Translations under genes and position numbers: made by a program | The notes under the pieces: generated by a model | The model's input: the letters and a program-made list of their open reading frames with translations, nothing else | Databases searched by the model: none | What the model was told of the DNA's origin: nothing | From: Xylophilus sp. Leaf220 | GTDB taxonomy: Bacteria; Pseudomonadota; Gammaproteobacteria; Burkholderiales; Burkholderiaceae_C | DNA: 64,000 nucleotides | Assembly: GCF_001421705.1 (NCBI RefSeq) | Contig: NZ_LMKO01000002.1 | Location: forward strand, 101,627-165,626 | Direction of reading: 5' to 3' | Shown here: one piece after another, positions 36,983-47,465 of the stretch | How the letters are laid out: every line of letters begins with the position of its first letter | Numbering within the stretch: position 1 is the first letter of the stretch

Positions 36983-37173
36983 GCCGCCCGGTAGCCGGCG
37001 TTCTCGATCGCCAGGCGCAGGCTCTCGCGCGGATGCTCGCTCAGCACGTCGACATGGCCGGTGGGCAGGTCGACCGTCACCTGCGCCTGCGGGTCGATCG
37101 CCTGCACCGCGTTCTGGACGGCCTGGGAACAGTGGGCGCAGCTCATGCCCTGGACTTCGAATTTCTGGCTCAT
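36979..37173 (-). CDS. copZ: Copper chaperone (heavy-metal-associated domain), CopZ-like
   Basis: The 64-aa protein is a single HMA domain: KFEVQGMSCAHCSQAVQNAV with the MxCxxC metal site, then AQVTVDLPTGHVDVLS and RLAIENAGYRAA. Such chaperones carry Cu(I) to CopA. It overlaps cueR by four bases. It sits 57 bp downstream of the DUF3299 gene with no evident CueR-type promoter in that gap, so it may be read from upstream. Confidence 0.92.
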   Translation of the reverse strand: MSQKFEVQGMSCAHCSQAVQNAVQAIDPQAQVTVDLPTGHVDVLSEHPRESLRLAIENAGYRAA

Positions 37174-37230
37174 GGAAACCTCGCGGAAGAAGGGTGGGGA
37201 ACGGGCCGCAAGCACGCGCGGCCCGGGCCC

Positions 37231-37788
37231 TCATTTTTTACGGTAACGGGTCACACTGTCGGCCACCATGGAATAGGCGCTGGCGCCCATGTCGGAGCTG
37301 CCGCGCGCGAGGCCCAGCGTGCCGTTGACCCAGACCGCGTCCATGCTGCGGAAGCCCTTGGCGGGCGGGTCGATCTTCACCAGCACGATCTGGTTGGCCG
37401 GCGGCGGCGGGGTGTGGATGCAGGCGCCGAAATACGGCACCAGCAGGAATTCGGACAGCCCCTGCCGGCCCTCTTCCAGCGGCACGACGTAGCCCGGCAT
37501 CCGCACCCGCCGCCCGTCCATCGCGGCCACGGTCGGCGCCTCGTCCCAGACCTTGCGCATCCGCTCGTAGAGCTTCTGCACCCGCGGGTCGGAATCGGGC
37601 GCGGACGAGAGGTTCTGCAGGTCCTGGAAGGACTTCATCGGGTCCCAGTCCGGCGGCACCAGGTCGTCCCACGCGATCGGCTTGAACGGGTCGGCGGCGC
37701 GGGCGGTGGCGGCGGTGGCGAGAAGGCCGGCGGCAGCGGCCTGCAGCAGCAGGCGGCGGCGCGGGTCGTGGGGGGTGGCGTGGGGCAT
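37231..37788 (-). CDS. DUF3299 exported protein
   Basis: The 185-aa protein has an N-terminus with three Arg and a hydrophobic stretch (RRRLLLQAAAAGLLATAATARA), possibly a Tat or Sec signal. The DUF3299 domain follows: WDDLVPPDWDP, VRMPGYVVPLE, LLVPYFGACIHTPPPPANQIVLV and VWVNGTLGLARGSSDMGASAYSM. DUF3299 proteins accompany ZrgA/ABC zinc gene sets in other proteobacteria. The Cys-x-His in GACIHTPPPP may bind metal. It is the last gene of the putative zinc operon before copZ. Confidence 0.85.
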   Translation of the reverse strand: MPHATPHDPRRRLLLQAAAAGLLATAATARAADPFKPIAWDDLVPPDWDPMKSFQDLQNLSSAPDSDPRVQKLYERMRKVWDEAPTVAAMDGRRVRMPGYVVPLEEGRQGLSEFLLVPYFGACIHTPPPPANQIVLVKIDPPAKGFRSMDAVWVNGTLGLARGSSDMGASAYSMVADSVTRYRKK

Positions 37789-37820
37789 GGGTGCGATTTT
37801 CCGTGGGACGGGCCCGGCCG

Positions 37821-38657
37821 TCATCCGTCCAGCGCGTGGGCCGCCAGCGCCGCGACCCGGAGGGGGACGGCCGCGAGCGGATCGCCCTCGGCGATGCACC
37901 AGGAGGCCGACAGGCCGGACCAGGCCAGGATCCAGAGCAGCAGGCGCCCGCGGTCCAGCCCAGCCGCGTCGGACACGGCATCCAGGCGCCGCCCGAACCG
38001 CGCCGGATCGGTCGCCAGCGGCCGCGCCGGATCGGCCAGGTCGGGGTTGGTGAAGATGTTGGCGAAATCGAATCCCCGCTCGCCGTGCAGGCCCGCGGGA
38101 TCGATCGCCAGCCAGCCGCGCGGCCCGAAGTCGAGCACGTTGCCGTGGTGCAGGTCGCCGTGCAGCACGCCGACCTCGCGCGGGCCGTCCTGCAGGACAC
38201 GCGCCGCATTCGCGCAACGGACCAGGATGCCGCCCTGTGCGGCCGCCGTGGGCGCGAGGTCGGAGAACCAGTGCTTCAGCGGCACCAGCGCGGGCGGCGG
38301 CGTGGCGCGATCCGCATGCAGCTGCGCGGCCACGGCGCACAGGATCCGGCACGCTTCGACATCCCGCCCCGCATGGGCCATCCCGGCGAGCGACCGGGTG
38401 CCGGTGGCACGCTCCATCAGCACCGCGTCCCCTTCCTGCCGCAGCACCCGCGCCGCGCCGCAGCCGTCCCACCAGGCCATGAGCGCGCCGCTCCGCCGCC
38501 CGTCCGGTCCGGCCTCAAGCCTGAGCATGGCCGGCGCGCCGCACGCCACGACGGGCAGCAGGCAGGCGTCGCGCGTGGCGACCGGTGCGCCGTCGGGCAG
38601 CAGCTCCCACCGGTCCAGATAGGGTCGGTACGTCGCCGAAACGTCATGCGCGCTCAC
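37821..38657 (-). CDS. APH(6)/hydroxyurea-type phosphotransferase (streptomycin-kinase-like)
   Basis: The 278-aa protein matches the aminoglycoside/hydroxyurea resistance kinase family and has the same length as APH(6)-Id. Catalytic motifs are VLHGDLHHGNVLDFGPRGWLAIDPAGLHGERGFDFANIFTNP, which holds HxDxxxxN and the metal-binding DP. The start is a GTG at 38657, 13 bp after the permease stop. It sits inside the putative zinc operon, between the permease and the DUF3299 gene. Antibiotic resistance is possible but unproven; its base composition does not stand out as foreign. Confidence 0.85.
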   Translation of the reverse strand: MSAHDVSATYRPYLDRWELLPDGAPVATRDACLLPVVACGAPAMLRLEAGPDGRRSGALMAWWDGCGAARVLRQEGDAVLMERATGTRSLAGMAHAGRDVEACRILCAVAAQLHADRATPPPALVPLKHWFSDLAPTAAAQGGILVRCANAARVLQDGPREVGVLHGDLHHGNVLDFGPRGWLAIDPAGLHGERGFDFANIFTNPDLADPARPLATDPARFGRRLDAVSDAAGLDRGRLLLWILAWSGLSASWCIAEGDPLAAVPLRVAALAAHALDG

Positions 38658-38670
38658 CGGAAATGGCCTC

Positions 38671-39942
38671 CTAGTGCCGCGGCGACAACCCGTCTGCCAG
38701 CGACAGCCGGTAGGCGCGCCAGCCGGGCAGCAGGCCCGCCAGCATGCCCGCGGCGAGCAGGCCGCCCGCCAGCCAGGCCTGCAGGGCGGTGGGCTGCCGC
38801 CACTGCAGCGACAGGCCGTAGGCCGACTGCAGCCAGGGCGCCAGCGCCACCGCCGCGGCCAGCAGCAGGCCCGCGCCCGCCAGGATGCCGGCTCCCGTGA
38901 CCAGCATGCCCTCGACCGCCAGCAGCGCCACCAAATGCGCCGGCGTGGCGCCGACGGCGCGCAGCACCGCCAGTTCGCGCCGGCGCTCCTGCAGGCCGGC
39001 CAGCACCACCGCCACCAGGCCGGCCATGCTCACCGCGGCCACCAGGCCCGACATCAGCAGCAGGCCGCGCTCGCCCGCGCCCACCACCTCCCACAGTTCG
39101 TCGAGCGCCACGCCGGGCAGCACCGCCATCAGCGGCTCGTCGGCGAAGGTGTTGACGCGGCGCTGCACCGAAAAGACGGCTGCACGGTTGTCGAGCCCCA
39201 CCAGCGCCGCGGTGACGGCGCGGGGCCGCAGGTCGCGGCCGCGGACATCGGGCGCCGCCGCGGCCCGCGCCGCCGACGGCGGCAGGCCACCCATCCAGTC
39301 GAGGTGCAGCGCCTCCATCGCCTCCAGGCCGATGTGCACCGTGCGGTCGACCGGCGTGCCGGTGCGGGCCAGCACGCCGACGACGGTGAAGGGCTTGTCG
39401 GCATGCTCGGCGCCGTCGAGCTCGCCGCTGCCGTGGGCCAGCACGATGCGCTGGCCCGTGCGGTAGCCCAGCCGCTCGGCCACCTCGGCCCCGACCACCG
39501 CGTCGAACAGGTCGGAGAAGGGCGTGCCCTCGGCCAGCCGCAGCGGCTGGCGCTCGCCGTAGCGCATGTGGGTGAAGTAGGCCGGCGTGGTCGCCAGCAC
39601 CGGGAATCCGTGGTGCGAATCGCCCAGCGACAGCGGCACCACCCAGGCCACGCGCGGCTGCCGCTGCAGGGCCTCGACGCTGCTCCAGCGGATGTTGTTG
39701 GTGGCCGAGCCGATGTGGAACACGGCATAGAGCAGCAGCTGGACCGGCCCGGTGCGCGCGCCCACCACCAGGTCGGTGCCCGAGATGGCCGAGGTGAAGC
39801 TGTCGCGCAGGTCGGTGCGGATCCGCTCCACGCCCAGCAGCATGAAGGTAGAGAGCGCGATCGAGGCCGCCACCAGGCCCAGCGTGAAGCGGCGGTTCCA
39901 GGCGCTGCGCGCGGCGAGCGCCAGCAGGAAGCCGGCTCTCAT
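38671..39942 (-). CDS. ABC transporter permease, MacB/FtsX family
   Basis: The 423-aa protein has an N-terminal helix (RFTLGLVAASIALSTFMLLGVERI), a large periplasmic domain with the start of a MacB-like core (SGTDLVVGARTGPVQLLLYAVFHIGSATNNIRW), and three C-terminal helices of FtsX type (LLLMSGLVAAVSMAGLVAVVLAGLQERRRELAVLRAVGATPAHLV). The ATG overlaps the ATPase stop (ATGA). In this neighbourhood it is likely to work in zinc homeostasis or in export of metal-related lipoproteins; that is inference. Confidence 0.9.
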   Translation of the reverse strand: MRAGFLLALAARSAWNRRFTLGLVAASIALSTFMLLGVERIRTDLRDSFTSAISGTDLVVGARTGPVQLLLYAVFHIGSATNNIRWSSVEALQRQPRVAWVVPLSLGDSHHGFPVLATTPAYFTHMRYGERQPLRLAEGTPFSDLFDAVVGAEVAERLGYRTGQRIVLAHGSGELDGAEHADKPFTVVGVLARTGTPVDRTVHIGLEAMEALHLDWMGGLPPSAARAAAAPDVRGRDLRPRAVTAALVGLDNRAAVFSVQRRVNTFADEPLMAVLPGVALDELWEVVGAGERGLLLMSGLVAAVSMAGLVAVVLAGLQERRRELAVLRAVGATPAHLVALLAVEGMLVTGAGILAGAGLLLAAAVALAPWLQSAYGLSLQWRQPTALQAWLAGGLLAAGMLAGLLPGWRAYRLSLADGLSPRH

Positions 39943-40646
39943 GCGCCGCCTCCGGCCGCGCGGTTGAGCTCGGGCAGCGCCACCGTGCGGCCGAAGCGCT
40001 GCGCGATGCGCCGGTCGTGGCTCACGAAGACCAGGGCGCTGCCGGCCGCGGCGCATGCGGCCAGCAGCCGGTCGAGGAAAGCGTTGCGCAGGTCTTCGTC
40101 GAGCGCGCTGGTGGGCTCGTCGGCGATGACCAGGGCCGGCGGGCCCACCAGCGCGCGGGCCGCCGCCACCCGTTGCTGCTGGCCGACCGACAGGCTGCGG
40201 GCCGGCCGTCCCCAGAGCGCCTGCGGCAGCCCCATGCCCTCCAGCCAGGCCTGCGCGTCGGCCGTGGCCGAGCCGGCGCGCGCGGTGGCCGCGGCCGTAC
40301 GGGCGGCGGAGAAGCGGCAGGGCAGCAGCACGTTGTCGAGCACGCTCAGGTAGGGCAGCAGGTTGAACTGCTGGAAGATCAGCCCGAGGTGGTCGACCCG
40401 GTGGCGGTCGCGCCGGGCCGCGCCCAGCGCGCGCCAGTCCCGGCCCTGCAGCCGCACCGTGCCGGCCTGCGGCAGCAGCACGCCGGCCATCAGCGACAGC
40501 AGGGTGCTCTTGCCGCAGCCGCTGGGGCCGTGCAGGAAGAGCGTCTCGCCCGCGGCCACCACCAGCGACGGGATGTCCAGGCAGTCCTGCGCGCTGCGCG
40601 GCCAGGCGAAACGCACGTCCGAGAGTTCCAGCAGGGCCGGCGCCAT
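39939..40646 (-). CDS. ABC transporter ATPase, LolD/MacB type
   Basis: The 235-aa protein has Walker A (LFLHGPSGCGKSTLLSLMAGV), a Q-loop (LIFQQFNLLPYLSVLDNVLLP), the signature LSVGQQQRVAAARAL, Walker B with ALVIADEPTSALDEDLR and the H-loop VFVSHDRRIA. The QQFNLLP segment is typical of the LolD/MacB group that drives mechanotransmission with FtsX-like permeases. The start Met at 40646 sits 4 bp before the end of the ZrgA-like gene; ATPase and permease overlap. Confidence 0.93.
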   Translation of the reverse strand: MAPALLELSDVRFAWPRSAQDCLDIPSLVVAAGETLFLHGPSGCGKSTLLSLMAGVLLPQAGTVRLQGRDWRALGAARRDRHRVDHLGLIFQQFNLLPYLSVLDNVLLPCRFSAARTAAATARAGSATADAQAWLEGMGLPQALWGRPARSLSVGQQQRVAAARALVGPPALVIADEPTSALDEDLRNAFLDRLLAACAAAGSALVFVSHDRRIAQRFGRTVALPELNRAAGGGA

Positions 40647-40650
40647 CGCC

Positions 40651-41235
40651 TCAGCGCCCCCAGCCGAGCCGCGGCGCACGCGGCGTGAGCGTGCGCCTGA
40701 ACTGGCCCTGCGGCGTGGCGGCCTGCACTTCCACCGCGCGCAGCCCGGGAAAAGCCGCGAACAGCCCTATATCGACGAAGCGGGCGCGGTCGGCCTGCCG
40801 GCACTGGAAGCGGAGGGTGGCGTCGAGATCGGCATGCGCGGCCGCGCCGGCGTTCCGGTCCTGCTGCGCCGCTGCGGTCGCCGCGCCCAGGCCCAGCGCA
40901 GCGGATTCCAGCTGCACCTCGGCCAGGGTGCATCCGGCGGCCGGGTCCACGGCGAACAGCGCATCGGCCGCACGCAGCCGCGCCACCATCTGCGCCACGC
41001 GCTGGCGCTCGGCCTCGGTGCGCGGCGCGCGCTCGAAACCCACCAGACTGTCCAGCGGGGACTCCAGCGCCAGCGTGAGGGTGTCGCCCTCGACCGCCAG
41101 ATCGAGCCGGGCGCGGCCATGCTCATGCGCATGCTGCGCCGGCGCCTGGGCCCAGGGCGCGGGCAGGGCCAGCAGCAGGGCGGCGGGAAGGGACATGCGC
41201 AGCAGGCGCTGCGCGCAGGAAAGTGACAGCGGCAT
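40651..41235 (-). CDS. DUF2796/ZrgA-like periplasmic metal-binding protein
   Basis: The 194-aa protein has a signal peptide and a His-rich mature start (QHAHEHGRARLDLAVEGDTLTLALESPLDSLVGFERAPRTEAERQRV), the hallmark of ZrgA-like proteins. A longer C-terminal part has two cysteines (AGCTLAEV; RFQCRQADRAR). In Vibrio, ZrgA is a zinc-regulated periplasmic zinc-binding protein working with an ABC transporter. The His cluster is short here. The start may be 41235 or 41196 (MSLPAALLLALPAPWAQA). It leads the ATPase and permease genes. Confidence 0.85.
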   Translation of the reverse strand: MPLSLSCAQRLLRMSLPAALLLALPAPWAQAPAQHAHEHGRARLDLAVEGDTLTLALESPLDSLVGFERAPRTEAERQRVAQMVARLRAADALFAVDPAAGCTLAEVQLESAALGLGAATAAAQQDRNAGAAAHADLDATLRFQCRQADRARFVDIGLFAAFPGLRAVEVQAATPQGQFRRTLTPRAPRLGWGR

Positions 41236-41325
41236 GGGGGCATCGAGCTCGAGATGGCGGACGGCCGGGGCGGAAGCATCTGGTGCGGCCGCGGGTCAGC
41301 GCGGTATTTTGAACGGCCTGCGGCT

Positions 41326-41528
41326 TCAGGCCAGCTGCGCCCGTGCCTGCTCGAACCAGCCGACCACCCGCTGCCAGTGCGTATCGCCGTAGAGCCGGCG
41401 AAAGCGCACCGTCTCTTCGGCCCGGATGTCCTGCCACACAGCCAGGCGCGCGGCCACGAAGGCCGGCGTGAGCGGGATGCCGCACTCGGCCACGATGCAG
41501 TGGCGCCACTGCGCGAAATCGGCCGGGA

Positions 41529-41532
<4 letters not shown>
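41326..41532 (-). CDS. Small protein of the COG0523 operon, 68 aa
   Basis: The ATG overlaps the stop of the COG0523 GTPase gene (ATGA), so the two are co-translated. The product is compact and aromatic-rich: [19 protein letters not shown] at the start and [18 protein letters not shown] near the end, with two Cys and several His residues. I do not recognise a family. Its position between a zinc chaperone GTPase and a zinc-binding protein gene suggests a role in metal supply, but that is inference. A 90-bp gap follows. Confidence 0.7.
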
Positions 41533-42755
<1,223 letters not shown>

Positions 42756-42758
42756 CGG

Positions 42759-42908
42759 TCAGCGCTTGTGGCGGTTCTTGGCGCCGCCCTGGCGCGCCTT
42801 GAACCGGGGGTTGGACTTGCAGATCACGTAGGTGCGGCCCCGCCGCGTGACCACCTGGCAGTCGCGGTGGCGCTGCTTGGCTTCCTTGAGGGACGACAGG
42901 ACCTGCAT
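42759..42908 (-). CDS. ykgO: 50S ribosomal protein L36, zinc-independent paralogue
   Basis: The 49-aa protein begins [20 protein letters not shown] and ends GGAKNRHKR, the YkgO/L36p type. The zinc ribbon of the ordinary L36 (C-x2-C-x12-C-x4-H) is broken: only two cysteines remain (RDCQVV and YVICKSN). In bacteria this form replaces the zinc-binding form under zinc limitation and is repressed by Zur. It is the first gene of the operon, 40 bp downstream of a Zur-like palindrome. Confidence 0.93.
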   Translation of the reverse strand: MQVLSSLKEAKQRHRDCQVVTRRGRTYVICKSNPRFKARQGGAKNRHKR

Positions 42909-42948
42909 GGGGACGCTCCGAAGAAATGGACAGGTCGCCAGCTTAAAC

Positions 42949-42962
42949 GATATTGCATTATC
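42949..42962 (-). promoter_or_regulatory. Zur-like operator before the L36/COG0523 operon
   Basis: GATATTGCATTATC is an inverted repeat with one mismatch (GATA-x-TG / CA-x-TATC), embedded in an AT-rich stretch (TTAAAC...AATAAAG) that contrasts with the GC-rich flanks. Position, AT-richness and the operon it precedes fit a Zur operator; the exact motif for this family of bacteria was not verified. Confidence 0.6.
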
Positions 42963-42988
42963 AATAAAGGTTGCAGGGTCCGGGCCGC

Positions 42989-43019
42989 TTGACCTTGCCA
43001 CGGTGGCAAGCCTTAGCCT
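42989..43019 (+). promoter_or_regulatory. CueR-type copA promoter
   Basis: A -35 hexamer TTGACC (42989-42994) and a -10 hexamer TAGCCT (43014-43019) are separated by 19 bp, the long spacer of MerR-family promoters. Centred in the spacer is a perfect 8+1+8 dyad CTTGCCAC-G-GTGGCAAG (42994-43010), which matches CueR operators. The copA ATG follows the -10 by six bases, so the mRNA is almost leaderless. Confidence 0.88.
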
Positions 43020-43025
43020 TGCGGC

Positions 43026-45362
43026 ATGCGCACCACCGTCCCTCCCGTCTCTTCCTCCCCCGTCACCGTGCTGCCGGTCGATCTCGCGATCGGTGGAATG
43101 AGCTGTGCCTCCTGCGTCGCGCGGGTGGAAAAGGCGTTGAAGGCGGTGCCGGGCGTGCAGGACGCGGCGGTGAACCTTGCGACCGAATCCGCCCGCGTCA
43201 CCGGTGGGCCGGAGGGTGCGGACGTGGACGCGGCCGACTGGCAGGCGCGGCTGCGCCGCGCGGTGCGGGACGCGGGCTACGAGCCGCGCACCGCCGAAGC
43301 GGCCGAGGCGGCCGCCGCCGCCGACGGGTCGCCGTGGGCCGGCTTCGGGCCGGTGGCCGCGGGTATCGCGCTGTCGGCGCCGCTGGTGCTGCCGATGGCG
43401 GCCGGCGCGCTGGACGGTCACTGGATGCTGCCGGCCTGGGTGCAGCTGCTGCTGGCGGCACCGGTGCAGTTCTGGCTGGGGGCCCGCTTCTACCGGGCCG
43501 GCTGGCATGCGGTGCGGGCGGGCGCCGGCAACATGGACCTGCTGGTGGCGCTGGGCACCTCGGCCGCGTTCGGCCTGTCGCTCTGGCTGTGGTGGCGGGC
43601 CGCGCCGGGCGAGATGCCGCACCTGTATTTCGAAGCCTCGGCGGTGGTCATCACCCTGGTACTGCTCGGCAAGTGGCTGGAGGCCCGTGCCAAGCGCCAG
43701 ACCACCGCCGCGATCCGGGCGCTGCAGGCGCTGCGGCCCGTCACCGCCCATGTGCTGCGCGGCGCCCGCGAGGTCGACCTGCCGGTGGCCGAGCTGCTGG
43801 CCGGCGACCGGCTGGCGGTGCGCCCCGGCGAGCGCATCCCGGCCGACGGCCGGGTGCTGGAGGGCCGCTCGCAGGCCGACGAATCGATGCTGACCGGCGA
43901 GCCGCTGCCGGTGGACAAGGCGCCCGGCGACACCCTCACCGGCGGCGCGGTCAACGGCGACGGCCGGCTGGTGATGCAGGTCTCGGCGACCGGCGCCGAA
44001 TCGGTGCTGGCCCGGATCATCCGGCTGGTGGAGGACGCGCAGGCGGCCAAGGCGCCGATCCAGCGCACCGTCGACCGGGTGGCCGCGGTGTTCGTGCCGG
44101 TGGTGCTGGCCATCGCGGTGCTGACGGTGGCCGGCTGGTGGCTGGCCGGCCACGGCATCGAGGTGGCGCTGGTGCATGCGGTGGCGGTGCTGGTGATCGC
44201 CTGCCCCTGCGCGCTGGGCCTGGCCACGCCCGCCGCGCTGATGGCCGGCACCGGCGTGGCGGCCCGCCACGGCATCCTGATCCGCGACGCCGAGGCGCTG
44301 GAGCGGGCGCAGAAGGTCGATACCGTCGTCTTCGACAAGACCGGCACCCTCACCGTCGGCCGGCCGAAGCTCGTGGCGCTGGAGGCGGCCGCCGCGGCCG
44401 CCGACACACCGGCGATGGAAGGCTCCGAACTGCTGCGCCTGGCGGCCGGCCTGCAGGCGGGCAGCGAGCATCCGCTGGCCCGCGCGGTGGTGGCCGCCGC
44501 CGAGGCGCAGGGCCTAGCGCTGCCGGCGCTGGACGGCGCCCGCGCGGTGCCGGGCCGCGGCACCGAGGGCACGGTCGAAGGCCGGCCGTTGCTGCTGGGC
44601 AGCCTGCGCTGGATGGAGGCGGAAGGCGCGATGCGGCCCGCCACCGATGCCCGCGCGGCCGACGACGCGCCGGCCGCCGCCCTCGCCCGCCGCGCCGCCG
44701 CGCTGCAGGCCGGGGGCCACACCGTCTCGGCCCTGGCCGAGCGCCTGCCCGGCCGGGCCGCGCCCCGGCTGCTGGGCCTGCTGGCCTTCGGCGATGCGCC
44801 GCGGCCCGGTGCGCGCGCCGCACTGCAGGTCCTGCGGGCGCGGCCGGTGCGGCTGGTGCTGCTGTCGGGCGACAACCGCGACGCCGCCCTGGCGATGGCC
44901 GCGCGCCTGGGCCTGGCCGCCGACGAGGTGCAGGCCGAGGTGCTGCCCGCAGGCAAGGCCGAGGCGGTGCGCGCGCTGCAGCAGGAAGGCCGCAAGGTGG
45001 CGATGGTCGGCGACGGCATCAACGACGCGCCGGCGCTGGCCGCGGCCGACGTGGGCATCGCCATCGGGAGCGGCACCGACGTGGCGATGCAGGCCGCCGG
45101 CATCACCCTGATGCGGCCCGACCCTGCGCTGGTGGGCGCGGCGCTCGACATCGCCCGGCGCACGGTGGCGAAGATCCGGCAGAACCTGTTCTGGGCCTTC
45201 GTCTACAACCTGGCCGGCATCCCGCTGGCGGCCTTCGGCCTGCTGAGCCCGGTGGTGGCGGGCGCTGCGATGGCGCTCAGTTCGGTCAGCGTGCTGGCCA
45301 ACGCGCTGCTGCTGCGCCGCTGGACGCCGGCCCGTACGGCCGAAACCGAGGGTAAGCCCTAG
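43026..45362 (+). CDS. copA: Cu(I)-exporting P1B-type ATPase CopA
   Basis: The 778-aa protein pumps Cu(I) to the periplasm. It has one N-terminal HMA domain ([17 protein letters not shown]), eight membrane helices, TGEPLPVDK, the metal-binding [10 protein letters not shown] in helix 6, [13 protein letters not shown] (phosphorylated Asp), [13 protein letters not shown] (HP motif) and [29 protein letters not shown] single HMA domain is usual for betaproteobacterial CopA. It is controlled by the CueR promoter just upstream, although cueR and copZ lie 6 kb away beyond the zinc operon. Confidence 0.97.
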   Translation: MRTTVPPVSSSPVTVLPVDLAIGGMSCASCVARVEKALKAVPGVQDAAVNLATESARVTGGPEGADVDAADWQARLRRAVRDAGYEPRTAEAAEAAAAADGSPWAGFGPVAAGIALSAPLVLPMAAGALDGHWMLPAWVQLLLAAPVQFWLGARFYRAGWHAVRAGAGNMDLLVALGTSAAFGLSLWLWWRAAPGEMPHLYFEASAVVITLVLLGKWLEARAKRQTTAAIRALQALRPVTAHVLRGAREVDLPVAELLAGDRLAVRPGERIPADGRVLEGRSQADESMLTGEPLPVDKAPGDTLTGGAVNGDGRLVMQVSATGAESVLARIIRLVEDAQAAKAPIQRTVDRVAAVFVPVVLAIAVLTVAGWWLAGHGIEVALVHAVAVLVIACPCALGLATPAALMAGTGVAARHGILIRDAEALERAQKVDTVVFDKTGTLTVGRPKLVALEAAAAAADTPAMEGSELLRLAAGLQAGSEHPLARAVVAAAEAQGLALPALDGARAVPGRGTEGTVEGRPLLLGSLRWMEAEGAMRPATDARAADDAPAAALARRAAALQAGGHTVSALAERLPGRAAPRLLGLLAFGDAPRPGARAALQVLRARPVRLVLLSGDNRDAALAMAARLGLAADEVQAEVLPAGKAEAVRALQQEGRKVAMVGDGINDAPALAAADVGIAIGSGTDVAMQAAGITLMRPDPALVGAALDIARRTVAKIRQNLFWAFVYNLAGIPLAAFGLLSPVVAGAAMALSSVSVLANALLLRRWTPARTAETEGKP

Positions 45363-45552
45363 GCGCCTGCGTGGCGATTTTCACGAAATCGGGATTCAGT
45401 CGGACAACATCCGGTCGAAAACACCTGAGCGCTGGCAAACTCTTCACGCCTTTTACATATCCCCACGCCTCTGCGGCGTCTTTGAAGATATCGCGGTCGA
45501 TCGCACGAGCGGTCGCGCCGGGGGAGCCAGCCGTTTCCAGGGAGTGTCGAAC

Positions 45553-47223
45553 ATGGGTTTTCTTTCGCTGCGCCGGTACACCATCCGGTTTCGCATGTAT
45601 GGCGCCATCGGCGTCGTGCTCGTCCTGCTGTGCCTGCTGGGCGGGGCCGGGGCCATCGGGATGCTGCGCATCCAGCAGATGGGCGAGACGACCATGGGCG
45701 CCGCGGCCCGCGCCACCGAGCAGATGGCCGAGCTGCGCAGCGCGATGGCGGCGGTGCGGATCACCGAGAAGGAAATGATCATCCAGTACGAGCGTGCCGA
45801 GGCGGTGAAGGCCCAGCGCGCCAAGTGGATCGAGGCGCAGGACCGCGCCGAGAAGGTCGGCAAGGCCTTCATCGAAGGCCGCAGCGCCGAGGACGCCGCG
45901 CTGATGAACGGCCTGCTGCAGAAGCTGGGCGCCTACCGCCAGATGTTCACCGGCGTGGCCAACCAGCTGGAGAGCAGCGGCTACGAATCCGCCACCACCG
46001 CCAGCCGGATGAGCACCCGCGCGGTGGCCGAGTACGACGCTGCCGAGAAGCAGCTGGCCGCCCTCGAGGCCGGCCAGCGCCAGCAGCTCGACAACGCGCT
46101 GGCCGAGCAGCGCCAGGTGGCCCAGCAGACGCTGATGCTCTTCGCCGGCATCGTCGCCCTGATGGTGCTCACCGTGGTGCCGCTGACGGTGCTCAACATG
46201 CGCTCGATCTGCGGCCCGCTCGAAGTGGCCCGCCGCTCGGCCGAGGCGATCGCCGGCGGCGACCTGTCGCAGCACATGGCCGTCGAGGGCAAGGACGAAC
46301 TGGCCGACCTGCAGCGCGCGCTGGCCGGCATGCAGCAGGGCCTGGGCGCGATGGTGGCGCAGGTGCGCGACTCCAGCGAGAACATCGCCACCGCCAGCCA
46401 GGAGATCGCCACCGGCAACCAGGACCTGTCGGGCCGTACCGAGCAGACCGCCGGCAACGTGCAGCAGACCGTGTCCTCGATCTCCGAGCTCAGCGGCAAC
46501 GTGCAGCAGACCGCGTCGTCCGCGCAGCTGGCCAACCAGCTGGCCTCGACCGCATCGACCGCCGCCACCCGCGGCGGCAGCGTGGTGCAGCAGGCCGTCG
46601 CCAGCATGCAGGAGATCGCCTCTTCCAGCCGCAAGATCAACGACATCATCGGCCTGATCGACTCGATCGCCTTCCAGACCAACATCCTGGCGCTGAATGC
46701 GGCGGTGGAGGCCGCCCGCGCCGGCGAGCAGGGCCGCGGCTTCGCGGTGGTGGCGTCGGAAGTGCGGGGCCTGGCCCAGCGCTCGGCCGAGGCGGCCAGC
46801 GAGATCAAGGGCCTGATCAAGAACAGCGTGTCGGCGGTCGACGGCGGCGTGCGCCTGGTGGAAGAAGCCGGCTCGGCGATGAAGGAGATCGTCGGCAGCG
46901 TGCAGCGGGTGAGCGACGTGATCAGCGAGATCACCGCGGCCGCGGCCGAGCAGTCGGCCGGCATCGGCGAGGTCAGCCAGTCGGTCACCGACATCGACCA
47001 CATGACGCAGCAGAACGCGGCCCTGGTGGAAGAGTCGGCCGCCGCCGCCGAATCCCTGCGCGAGCAGGCGGCACGGCTGGCCGAGGTGGTGCGGCAGTTC
47101 CGCCTGGAAGACGGCGCGGTGCAGGCGATGCGCCTGCAGACCGCAGGCCAGGATCCGCTGCGCCGCGGCGCCAGCGCCGCACCCGCGGTGCCGATGGCGG
47201 GCCGGCCCTTGCTGGCGGCCTGA
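45553..47223 (+). CDS. Methyl-accepting chemotaxis protein
   Basis: The 556-aa receptor has a first membrane helix ([22 protein letters not shown]), a helical ligand-binding domain of about 145 residues, a second helix ([21 protein letters not shown]), a HAMP domain and the cytoplasmic signalling hairpin with the highly conserved tip [47 protein letters not shown]. It lacks a C-terminal NWETF-type pentapeptide. The start ATG at 45553 is preceded by an AGGGAG site; a GTG at 45544 is also open. The 190-bp region upstream contains the copA end and an ACGCC/GGCGT mini-hairpin. Confidence 0.95.
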   Translation: MGFLSLRRYTIRFRMYGAIGVVLVLLCLLGGAGAIGMLRIQQMGETTMGAAARATEQMAELRSAMAAVRITEKEMIIQYERAEAVKAQRAKWIEAQDRAEKVGKAFIEGRSAEDAALMNGLLQKLGAYRQMFTGVANQLESSGYESATTASRMSTRAVAEYDAAEKQLAALEAGQRQQLDNALAEQRQVAQQTLMLFAGIVALMVLTVVPLTVLNMRSICGPLEVARRSAEAIAGGDLSQHMAVEGKDELADLQRALAGMQQGLGAMVAQVRDSSENIATASQEIATGNQDLSGRTEQTAGNVQQTVSSISELSGNVQQTASSAQLANQLASTASTAATRGGSVVQQAVASMQEIASSSRKINDIIGLIDSIAFQTNILALNAAVEAARAGEQGRGFAVVASEVRGLAQRSAEAASEIKGLIKNSVSAVDGGVRLVEEAGSAMKEIVGSVQRVSDVISEITAAAAEQSAGIGEVSQSVTDIDHMTQQNAALVEESAAAAESLREQAARLAEVVRQFRLEDGAVQAMRLQTAGQDPLRRGASAAPAVPMAGRPLLAA

Positions 47224-47266
47224 GCCCCGAGGCTGCACGGAACGTGCGGCCTGCGACGATGCGACG

Positions 47267-47292
47267 AGCGCCCTGCGGGGCGCTTTTTTTTT
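47267..47292 (+). terminator. Rho-independent terminator after the chemoreceptor gene
   Basis: AGCGCCC (47267-47273) pairs with GGGCGCT (47278-47284) around a TGCG loop, followed by nine T (47284-47292). Confidence 0.93.
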
Positions 47293-47465
47293 GGCCGATG
47301 CGGCGCATGGATGGCATGGACTACTGGGCATTTTCCCAGCCGTAGGAGACTTCCCACGGGGGTACCGGCCCCGGACCGATAGAGCGGTGGTGCCCCGGCC
47401 ACGAGAGTCGCATTTCGTTGACGAATCCCGCACATCTGCGCCCCCGGGGCGCCCCCGAGGTCCAC

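Noticed and set aside
42909..44471. Long N-terminal extension of the L36 reading frame on the minus strand
   Set aside because: The frame is open through copA, but only the last 49 codons encode the recognisable L36 protein; the rest is antisense to copA.
45465..45484. ACGCC/GGCGT mini-hairpin as the copA terminator
   Set aside because: The stem is 5 bp and the T-run only three bases; too weak to call.
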